Source: Alisma plantago-aquatica (taxonomy: Eukaryota; Streptophyta; Magnoliopsida; Alismatales; Alismataceae). Taken from it: a stretch of 64,000 nucleotides of DNA. The translations under genes and the position numbers were made by a program. A model generated the notes under the pieces. It was not told where the DNA came from, made no database searches, and saw only the letters and a list, made by a program, of their open reading frames with translations. The DNA lies in assembly GCA_963693085.1 (NCBI GenBank), contig OY856409.1, positions 521,799,803 to 521,863,802 of the forward strand. Direction: 5' to 3'. Shown here piece after piece: positions 23,938-32,906 of the stretch (the first letter of the stretch is position 1; every line of letters starts with the position of its first letter).

Positions 23938-24690
23938 CCCCAAGCATCCTTGTCTCAGTGAGAAGATCCAAGACATACTTCCTTTGTGAAATTACAATCC
24001 CAGACTTAGACTTGGAAATTTCAATCTCCAAAAAAAAATTAATACTATCTAAGCCCTTTGTTTGAAATCACCCCTATAGAAAATGCTTTAATTATGTAAT
24101 GGCATGCTTGTCACCCTCAGTAATCACAATATCATCAACATATTCTACCAAGAAAATGTTCCCAAAACTTTGTCTTCTAAAGAAGACTGGATGATCCATG
24201 GTACACCTATGAAATCTAAACTTAGAAAGAACATTGTTGAACCTGCCAAGGTAGGCACAAGGCAACTTCTTAAGATCATAGAGGGGCTTGTGAAGATGAC
24301 ATACCAAATTCAGTATCCCTGAGAAACAAACCTAGGTGGTTTCTCCATACATCTAGATGACCATGCAGAAATGCATTTTTAATATCAAGCCGGTATAGAG
24401 GTTAAGAGTGACAAGTAGCCAGAGACAAGAAAATGCAAACATAAGCTATCTTTTCTAGATGGGAGGTCTTAGGGTAATCCTCATCATACACCTAACTATA
24501 GTCCTTGGAAATGAAACATGCCTTGAGCCGATCAACACAACCATTTTCTACCACTTTGACATTGTAAACCCAACAAAAACCAATAATAGAATTGCCATGC
24601 TGATGTGAGACAAGAAACCATGTTTTGTTCTGGTGATGAGTTGACATCTCCTAATCCATAGCAAAATGCCAACCTAGGTGATAAAGTGAA
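23938..24690 (-). pseudogene. Copia reverse transcriptase (decayed)
   Basis: Read from 24690 down, the minus strand gives EMSTHHQNKTWFLV, SIIGFCWVYNVKV, VDRLKACFISKDYS, LYRLDIKNAFLHGHLD, VCHLHKPLYDLKK, FRFHRCTMDHPVFFRR, LVEYVDDIVI (the YVDD active site), then EISKSKSGIVISQRKYVLDL and LLTETRMLGV. This is the full order of a copia RT. Stops and at least two frameshifts interrupt it, for example before VCHLHK. At 23937 it is cut by the solo LTR exactly where PADTP would follow, and that motif resumes at 17206. Confidence 0.88.
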
Positions 24691-25592
24691 ACTAAAATAG
24701 ATAGAGGAATAGAGACATAGGATATATAGGAATGAATGCATAATATGAAGGTGAAATATGTCTATATGAAACAAAGTTATAAATGGTATGTTAAATATTT
24801 TAACGAGTGTATGATTAGATACCTTTACTTAAAGCAATAGGAAGATTATGTTGTAAAGGTGGAGAAGAAATTTTCTCTAACTGACCTACCGACAAGAAAG
24901 CATTTGGAGAAGGAGTTGAACTAGCAGTATCCTCTATCCCACATGCATTGGTACATGAACCACACTATCCACCTTTTAAGCCATGAGAACAAGTTAAAAA
25001 CTAGTGTATGGGTTGCTAGAAAGCACAGAAAATATACCCAAATATCACACAGTGAAACCCCAATGACAATAGGTTGTTGGCATGAAGGTCATGCTATTAG
25101 TACAGTAACCCATGTCCTACACCTTAGAGAAAAAAGAGTTGATGACCTACTTTCTTGCAACAAATGGGGGAAATGAAATATGAAGATTGTATACATAATA
25201 GAGGTGCCCCTCTAGGGCCAAGCTTGGAGAGAGGAAGATGATTTGTCTTCTCTAGAAATGAGTTGCAAGTTTGATAAAAAAAATTGGTTGTTGATGGACA
25301 AAGAAGATGGAGTCCAGAGAGGACCTACAAGGTGTACCGACAACTCATAGCGGTCTCCATAGGGCCCTAAGGTTTAGGAGGACCCAACCCTATAGTTAAT
25401 TTAGACAGAAGTTAGCAAACTGAGGCACAACAACATCTATACTCATATAACTATAGCAAATTATTGTAGCAATGTGAACATTAAAGGCGGAGGAATTAAT
25501 TTGACGTTGAATTTTGTGGACTAACATTGAAGGAGAAGGAAAAAAATATGACGGCTTGAATTCCCTATACTAATTAGGGATCAAATACCCTA
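24691..25592 (-). pseudogene. Worn 5' internal region of the copia element
   Basis: Between the primer site and the RT there are about 900 bp where a copia element normally has gag, protease and integrase (over 3 kb). No zinc knuckle, protease or integrase motif can be read, so most has been deleted. Short fragments near 25380-25500 may be the gag start, but the reading is poor. Confidence 0.35.
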
Positions 25593-25605
25593 GGATCTGA
25601 TAGCA
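25593..25605 (-). other. Copia primer binding site
   Basis: Minus strand TGCTATCAGATCC, two changes from the TGGTATCAGAGCC of the tRNA-Met primer site used by many plant copia elements. It abuts the LTR at 25606. Confidence 0.65.
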
Positions 25606-25743
25606 TATTAAAGAAAGGAAACCCTTAACACACCTCACAATCAGGGTGGTGGTACATATATAAAAGAAACTTTATAGACTTTATGCATAGGTCCCTAACT
25701 TTATCCCTCACTATGAATAGGTCCCTATACGTACATAATAACA
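25606..25743 (-). repeat. Copia 5' LTR (138 bp)
   Basis: On the minus strand it starts TGTTATTATGTACGTATAGG and ends AATA next to the primer site. It aligns with 16327-16468 with scattered differences. Confidence 0.7.
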
Positions 25744-28599
25744 CACTAGCTTAGTGATATATGAATAAAAATATATACAATTCTATTCCATTTGGAAATT
25801 AATTTACATTAAACTAGAATATAAATATATGATAATTATGTATGCATCATCTAGACACACTCTAGAAATTGTAAATGAATGTCAAACAGTCATATCTTGA
25901 ATAGATTTTGTACAAATCTAAACTTTGCATGTCAAAAAAAAAAATTATATTAAACAAATAAATAATGGGTGTACAATGATACAGTTTGTTAAAGTATGTG
26001 AAAGCTTATAAGTAAAATCTATTGATCAACTAGTAATGAAAAAAAATCCTTATTCTAATTTTCAACTCAAACATATGACATACCATACAATCATCTTGTT
26101 AGATCCTATTTGTACTATTCCTTATTTATTCAGAGAACATATATGATGTGTTCATGCATTATGTAGGGAATATGTACGAATGTAAAAAAAAAGTTAATTC
26201 ACAAAATCATGTAGTATATTATTTAAGAGGAATAAGAAATTGTGAATCATCTAAAAGAATTTGTAAGTGATATGAAATTGATATCGGAACTATAAAGTGT
26301 AAAGAGTATGAACAACAATATGCTATCAATATTAAAATATGTTTCCAGAGCATGAACAACAATGGGATATTAATGCTCAAAAATGATTCACAATATTTTA
26401 TTTAAGAAAATTCACATCACACAATATTTCAACCAATAATATTTTATGGAGTAAGAGATGTAATGATTTGGCACTGGTTAACTCTATCTATGATTGTGAA
26501 ATCGTGTATCCTCAACCTATAAGTGAATGGTCACATCAAGATAAGTTCCAATTTTCTAGGGGCACATATACCCTATAGGTATGTAAAGTCATGAAAGTGT
26601 TATTCCACTATATAAGTGGGTAACAACTCTTAAACCGCCAATAGTAGTGACACTACCAATTATGAGCCTATAATTTGAGCACACTATTGTCAAAGGTCTT
26701 TAAAAAAGAAAGCTGAAAGGCTTCACAGTTCAAACTCTTCAATTATTCTAGCAATGCATGATCATGACATGGGACAAATGTTCCAAAGAAGAAAATATAA
26801 TATTTTTTACCTCAATTCATGAGAAAAAATAACCAATGTATATTTCCTAGAATTTCATGTTCAAGGTATTCCAAGCAAATATTAAATCAAGAGAAACCAA
26901 TGTGATTTCGATGAATCAATCTTGAAGATATTTCAAGAAAGTCTACAAGTATATGAGAAAGGGTTGCAAACTATTGACTTGAGATCATCATGAGAATCCA
27001 GTTATTATCTTGAGGTTTTCAAAATATGGGTTAAGACTATCACATACTAGTATATTTCATCATAGTGTTTCTCTTACGCACGACGCATAGTCTTTAAAAG
27101 AGGACTCTTCCGTGCAACTTGTCACATGCATTAAATTTACCATGTATAGGACCGGGTGATGATTAAGGTTTATTTCTAACCAATCTGTGTTATAAAATTA
27201 TACTAATCAAATCCATGTATAAAAATAAAATAGGGGGCCTAGGTTTAGGGTTCTTTATTTAATATAATCACATCATCCAGGTCATTATAAAATGGAGAAC
27301 TTCCATTGCAACTAGAGTAGGTCAAGAGTAATTATGTTAGATTCATCACTCCAGTCACCTTCCTATACAACTCATCCTAATTTTTGCTTACATACACTTT
27401 CCTTATTCTTAATACTATATATATGCTCTTATACATAGAAAGTATAAGGTTCAATAAAAAAAGTGACCAAATTATGTATAAACTCACAAAATCTTTTAAA
27501 TTATTATATATAATAAAACATGTCCAAAAATAATCACGGTTCAAGTTTGGTAATTACTGAGTTTTATTTTCTAGAACTATCTCATAATTTCAAATAAGAA
27601 AAATATATGCATATGAGATAAAAAAATATATAGAATACATATCTAGTACAAAGTCACAATAAAAAATATAAATATTACTATTTTTTAATAATTTTACAAC
27701 ATTTTTAGCTATTTATTTGGACTAGCTGACTATAACTTGACATTAATTATTTATACAGAATAGTCATATATAAGGTCAACAATATTGAATTTTTTTTAGA
27801 CTAGACTAAATCATATACTTCTCATGAAAATATAACAATTGAATAATGTTCCTAGAAATAGTTGTATTCTCAAATAACCACACAAGAAGAAATTAGAATA
27901 TGAATATAAATCTAATTTATAGAGTTATGATATGGTGTGTCGTTTGGTTGATACATAGTGTCACGAGCAGCTACTTTGTACCAACCTGATGGTCAATGAC
28001 TTGAACTTTGACACATTGTGTCATATTGATGACACGTCGTGTTGTGCATAAATTCAATGTTCCACAACAGGGATACACCATTTTCTTTTACCAACACAGG
28101 TGTTCTAGCAAGATAATGCCCAACAAGAGCGGTACTTCACTAGAGATGGATAGAAATGGGGCAATGTGATTCAATTGTTTAAGGTAAAATGTTGTCCAAG
28201 TCCCCTAAAGATATGGGAAGGCAATGTAAATAAAAAAAGGAAGTTTGAGGTGGTTCTGGATTATTTTTTATGGTGATCTCTGGAGGTGGAAAACCGCCCA
28301 ACAATGGTGCTTAAGAGTTGAAATGTGGATCTAGGCTCGTGTCTAACTTTCTAGAGTGTAGAAAGATTTGTTGGCATGATTGGTTGGTTATGGAAGGGTG
28401 TATGTACATCCGCAACAGTTCTCACTAGAGATTTTAAGGTGGAGCAAGGCTAAGATTAAAGGAAGGGAGCTAGACTCTTTTTTCCTTTGAGGTAAGTTAG
28501 GAAGTATTCTTATTCATCTTGTCTTTCTCTTGTAAGCAAATCCAAACTGATATTGCATTCATTAATGTAATTTGCTGAAGTAAACATGATAGTACTACT
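25744..28599. other. AT-rich DNA without supported gene
   Basis: There are no coding blocks, terminal repeats or RNA genes that I can support. 28130-28480 is less AT-rich and could hold an old coding remnant, but no family is recognisable. Confidence 0.5.
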
Positions 28600-29162
28600 A
28601 CCATTATATTTTATCCAACTCTACTAAGTCAACTAGGATAGGAGGGTGCATAACATAATGAAAAAACCTACGGTGGTTTTTTAGGTGAAATTTAACAAGT
28701 CGATCAGTGGTTAAATTCTTTTCTCAGCAAATATAGTCAACTCACTAATTGTTGTTGATTGTCTTCTGAACCTTCAAAATACAGTATGCATATCTAGGAT
28801 GTGCCTTGTAGTTCTCTTTGATGAGCTGTGTGACGGCCATGCAGTCTAATTCAATGACGACCTCGTCAGTGGCGTAGTCAGAATTTTCTAGTGTTGATTA
28901 TTTAAATATATAACTTTTATATGTTTTGGGACCAAGGGTAGGGCACGTGCCCACCTTGGTCTCTATGTGGCTACGCCACTGGACCTCGTGCAGATCTTTC
29001 TTTGCTGCATATTTTAGAGCCATATATATAAGTCAATCAGTTCCACTTCAATGACAGAAGCTGCATGACGTTTGCTGTCAACGCCTCTTATCCATTCTCC
29101 ATTACAATTTCTCACAACAAAAGTAGAAGTTGCTTCACATTTACTAGTGGTTGTAGCAATAT
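28600..29162 (-). pseudogene. LINE ORF2 RNase H domain, 3' part
   Basis: Read down from 29162, the minus strand gives KINIATTTSKCEATSTFVVR, then NCNGEWIRGV and SVIEVELIDLYIWLKYAAKK, followed after the MITE by VVIELDCMAVTQLIKENY, HPRYAYCILKVQ and ICREKNLTTDRLVKF. This is the plant L1 RNase H layout (GGVLRD..G.WI.G, EAEL..L..GL, ELD...V..LI, REAN..AD.LAK). It is the continuation of the LINE at 36776-38190, separated by the MULE. It contains stops. Confidence 0.75.
28867..28981. mobile_element. hAT-type MITE, 115 bp
   Basis: Terminal inverted repeats CAGTGGCGTAG at both ends and an exact 8-bp target duplication GACCTCGT (28859-28866 and 28982-28989). CAGNGGCG-like ends with 8-bp duplications are typical of non-autonomous hAT elements. 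It interrupts the LINE RNase H reading frame between KKDLHE and VVIELD, which confirms the borders. Confidence 0.92.
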
Positions 29163-29171
29163 TTATTTTTA
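29163..29171. repeat. 9-bp target site duplication of the MULE, left copy
   Basis: TTATTTTTA, identical to 36767-36775. Nine bases is the Mutator superfamily signature. Confidence 0.93.
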
Positions 29172-29542
29172 GGCAAAAAAACCTAAATGACACATTTGTC
29201 AATTTTAATTACCTAAATGGCACGTTCTTGAACTTATTGCCCAAAATGGCACATTTCTGGAGTAATGTGTCCCCTGCTGGGACGCATTGAGTAATGCGTC
29301 CCGGCGGGGGACGCATTGGTCCCACAGGAGGGCAATGCATCCCGGTTCGGGACGCATTGCTCTATTGTGGGACCAATGCGTCCCAGCAGCGAATGCATTG
29401 GTCCCACAACAGAGCAATGCGTCCCGAACCGGGACGCATTGCCCTCCTGTGGGACCAATGCGTCCCCCGTCGGGACACATTGCTCAATGTGTCCCCATGT
29501 AGGACACATTGCACCAATGCGTCCCCATGCAGGACACATTGT
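29172..29542. repeat. Left TIR of the MULE, palindromic GC-rich array
   Basis: The first 100 bp match the right TIR closely. From about 29268 the sequence is built of CAATGCGTCCC and GGGACGCATTG units separated by 4-25 bp. An internal inverted repeat spans 29318-29456. Open frames across this stretch on both strands are repeat translations. Confidence 0.92.
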
Positions 29543-30025
29543 GTTTTTTAATCATATTTTTGTAGTCACTGATATTGTTTCATGGTTATTGATATGTATA
29601 TTAACAATATTGATTATATTTGTACATTTACAATTCATTCACTTGTATTTGGATGTCTATAATATACCCAATTATTATAAAATTGTCAATTTCAATAGCT
29701 TGTAACATGCATATGGAATATATAAGTGTATTGCAACCAACATCGGTTGGTTCCTAATTGATTATATAATAAGAACTTAATCCAAAAAAATGAGATAGCA
29801 ATTAAAAATAAGGTTAAAACATGAACCAACATGACGAGAAAATAAAACACAACAGAACAATATGATAGATAAATGTACAATAATACACAACAACATGATC
29901 CAAAATGAACCAATGTGATATCATAATATGATAGATCCACATACAATAGATGTCCTCACAAAGGCATACATACAAAATTGTACAATATATAAAAAATAAG
30001 TATGTCGTCCTCGCCCACGACGTCC

Positions 30026-32174
30026 TCACCCACCTCCCTCTACATCAGGATCCTCTGTACCGATGTCATCTGGAGACGGCTGAACTGGGGACAACTGCGT
30101 AGGAGGCTGCTGGCGAGCATCAGGGAAGAAATGAAAAGGTGGAGGTGGGGTGAGGGGTCTCTGAAAACCAGGATAGGATGCATCAGGTGGGGTGCATCCT
30201 AAGATATCAAACGGAGTAGGTGAATATGTGACATAAGATGGTGGTCGGCTCTCAGGAATAATTGGTGGTGGGAATGGAGTGTATGGAACAGAAGAAGAAC
30301 TTGCTCCATAGTATGATGGTGGTTGAGATGGGGTGATGAATGAGGAATATGAAGCAGCTCCTGAAAAATATGGCCCTGTCGGTCCCCATGACATGAACTG
30401 AGAAGTGGGAGTAGGAGTGGGCTCAACAGTAGGAGGAGTACGAGTGGGCTCAGGGGTTGTGGTATGAGTGGGTATGGGATCCCACGGCTGAGCATAGTCG
30501 GTAAGACTATCAAAGTAACTCCCATGGATGTTATAGATGTTGTCTCTGATCTGTGCAGGGGTGTGCTCTAATGTCGCTCGGATCGCCACCTGTGTTTGTA
30601 CCTGTAAAACAAAGTATGTACACATAATAAAGACCAATTACATATATTACAAATAACAAAGATAAATAATAACAATTTGTAAAAGAAATAATAATGATAC
30701 TCACAAATTCCTGTTGGCGATAACTTTGCGAGTAGTATATGCTTGGAGGCATAGTTGGAGAGGGCATGATGTATTGTGGATGATACCATGCATATTGAAC
30801 CTGAGGACTGAAGATTGTATCAGCTGGTGGAGCGGGAACTAAGCTCTCACATCTGTTGTTCCACATCTGCACCTCTTGCCTATAATGAAGCATCCAATCC
30901 TCAGCCGCATGACCCATCCCATCTATCCGGCTAAGCTGAGGCAACTCAAGAGTAGGTTGTACTTGAACAAAGCCGAACTGTCCAAGTACTCTGTCGGGAA
31001 AGTGCCACTCCACTATTGTGTAGCACAACAGAGGCACTCGTGCCAACCAAATATCACTACCATCTCTACAAATGGCAGGCAATCTCTCGAGAACATCAGC
31101 AGTGTAAGGAGTCAACTCTATCTGTTATTCATATAGACAACGTGTATCATATAAAACGGAGTAAATTGCAAATAAATAAAACATACCATACAACAGAGGT
31201 AAGTAAGTTAATATACCTGTGAGGGCAAAATCTGATCAAATGTTGAATCGTAAAACTGAATTGTTCCCCTGATAGTTTGACTCCTTTGGACAAAGGTAGG
31301 CCACCTATTAAATTGATAAACTAAATTTAGATAAACACTACATAATATTTGGACAAATATAAAAATTAATTGTGTAGATCTTTAACCTGTAAACCATGGG
31401 AACATCTTCTACCCAATCATCCCAGCGCATTGCAATTGTACCTGGGCGTCCAATTTCCAACCTCTCCCAACACCACAACTGTAATAGGCACACACAACCT
31501 GATAGACGGGCAGTTCTCCTGGACCGAGTGGTTGCCTTATACCAATCCCTATATAAGAAAGCTAGAGTTGTACCACCCCAAGATAGAGTGCCACAACGTG
31601 CAAAATCAGACACAAGAGGGAGGTACCTAACATGAACTCTATCCCCTGTACTATCTGGGATAAGGTAACTACCTAAGAAATATAAGAGATATGCCCTAGT
31701 ATACCTTGTCCTCAATTCTAATTGTTGTTCTTCATCACCCACGGTCAGATCCATATCCTTGAAGGTATCACGCAACCAAATCAAGGAGATATTCCCCTTA
31801 GACATCCCATCTGGTGCATCTCCTAAGAAATTCTCACAAAGGTGAGTCCATGAAGAAAATTGCCCCTCATCTACACCTAAAGGATATGAAGCTATAATCG
31901 GTGGGCCATCAATCCTCAGGCCTAAAAGAACTACAACATCCTAAAGAGTGACACTCATCTCAAAAGGAGGAAACCTAAAAGTATTCCTAGAGTTGTCCCA
32001 CCTATTAACTAATGCAGTGATTAAAGTAGGGTCAAGGTGGATACAGGGTAGCCTATGAACAAGCTCAAAACCAGCTATGGAAATATTTTCTAAAACATCC
32101 TAGTCAGTAATAGGCCATTGTGCCAACATAATGTGGTGCTGGGAGAGTCGTTAGGTTTCTTGTCTAGGAGCCAT
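30026..32174 (-). pseudogene. Plant mobile domain (PMD, MAIN/MAIL1-like) gene, four exons, three stops
   Basis: PMD proteins (PF10536) include the nuclear MAIN and MAIL1 proteins, which act in silencing and genome stability, and related versions carried by transposons. The predicted CDS is 32174-31387, 31304-31217, 31121-30705 and 30601-30026, with GT-AG introns and phase kept throughout (623 codons). Exon 1 has the diagnostic order IAGFELVHRLPCIHLD, FEMSVTL-DVVVLLGLRIDGP, YLLYFLGSYLIPDSTGD, WGGTTLAFLYRDWYKA and LLQLWCWERL. Exon 3 continues with WHFPDRVLGQFGF, where family members have R.L.QFG. Exon 4 is a Pro/Ser/Tyr-rich tail. Stops occur at codons 8, 25 and 78, all in exon 1; the one at 78 sits where relatives have Gln (TLQDV), so a CAG to TAG change is likely. 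It lies 172 bp downstream of the SANT-like ORF. Confidence 0.82.
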
Positions 32175-32345
32175 AACTATGAAAAGTGCAAATATTACAT
32201 TAAATGAAAAGTGCAAATATTGTACAACATTTAAGATTGTCAAGTTTCTTCATTAGATAAGATGAAATCAATTCAAATACATGAACCACCAAACAATATA
32301 AAAATACAACATGAACTACTAAAAGAGAAATACTACAACAATTAG

Positions 32346-32738
32346 TTATTGCATTTGATTCAATATCTCATCTAGAGGTTCATAAAATGGCCACATTTGA
32401 TGTAAAACTCGATGTATCTCTGGATGTGATACAGCTAACTGGTTTTTAACTTGTTCATTGATTGGCATTGCTTTCTGTTTCGTGTGATCCCAATACCAAC
32501 CAGGTAGCTCAAGAAGTTCTTCAAACATGTGAAACATTTTCTTTAAAAATTGCCAATGAAATTTTGCTTGTTCTTTTGTCACTATAAATCCTAACTTGTT
32601 GTACAACAAATCTGGTACGTCATTCCAGTCATCATCCAATAGAGTTTGATGAGCCATTTTTTCCTGTAGGCACTTCGTAGCTATTATTTGGATTAACTCT
32701 ATGGACATGTGAAATGTCCATGTCCTTCGATGAGCCAT
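32346..32738 (-). CDS. Myb/SANT-like DNA-binding protein of the MULE
   Basis: This is an uninterrupted 130-codon ORF between the transposase and the PMD gene, same strand. The pattern fits the Myb/SANT-like domain (PF12776, Myb_DNA-bind_3): W7 in RRTWTFHMSIELIQII, W38 in DDDWNDVPDLLYNKLG, then QAKFHWQFLKKMFHMFEELL, then LPGWYWDHTKQKAM and HPEIHRVLHQMWPFYEPLDEI. It is a single-domain protein that would bind DNA in the nucleus; helping the transposase reach the ends, as the Myb-like partner does in PIF/Harbinger elements, is an inference. The start at 32738 is the only ATG before W7. It is the only one of the three MULE genes without a stop. Confidence 0.8.
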   Translation of the reverse strand: MAHRRTWTFHMSIELIQIIATKCLQEKMAHQTLLDDDWNDVPDLLYNKLGFIVTKEQAKFHWQFLKKMFHMFEELLELPGWYWDHTKQKAMPINEQVKNQLAVSHPEIHRVLHQMWPFYEPLDEILNQMQ

Positions 32739-32774
32739 CTATAGAAAAACCATTATAAATTCATTGTTTTAGTA

Positions 32775-32901
32775 AAATTGAAATTGCAAACATTACATGA
32801 CTTTAGTGAATTGAAATTGCAAACATTACATGACTTGAGTAAATTGAAATTGGAAACATTACATGACTTGAGTAAATTGAAATTGCAAACATTACATGAC
32901 C
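32775..32901. repeat. 33-bp tandem repeat, nearly 4 copies
   Basis: Units of AATTGAAATTGCAAACATTA plus CATGACTTGAGTA fill almost the whole gap between the transposase stop and the SANT-like start. Copies differ by one to three bases. Confidence 0.9.
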
Positions 32902-32906
32902 AGACA

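Larger units (their letters stand above)
16327..25743 (-). mobile_element. Ty1/copia remnant with very short LTRs, split by nested LTRs
   Basis: Short direct repeats at 16327-16468 and 25606-25743 act as 3' and 5' LTR on the minus strand. The left one is preceded by a polypurine tract (AACTGAGGGG on the minus strand) and the right one is followed by a primer site. Between them are copia RT (about 23940-24690) and RNase H (16469-17206) in the correct order, plus a decayed 5' region. Excluding the 6.7-kb nested insertion the element is only about 2.7 kb, so most of gag, protease and integrase has been lost. No matching 5-bp target duplication is visible. Confidence 0.75.

Noticed and set aside
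29205..29705. Several overlapping open frames of 70-130 codons on both strands
   Set aside because: They are translations of the palindromic TIR units (repeated CVPxRDAL / ASRxGTH peptides), equal on both strands.
30199..30525. 108-codon frame, Pro/Leu/His-rich
   Set aside because: Shadow of PMD exon 4 in another frame.
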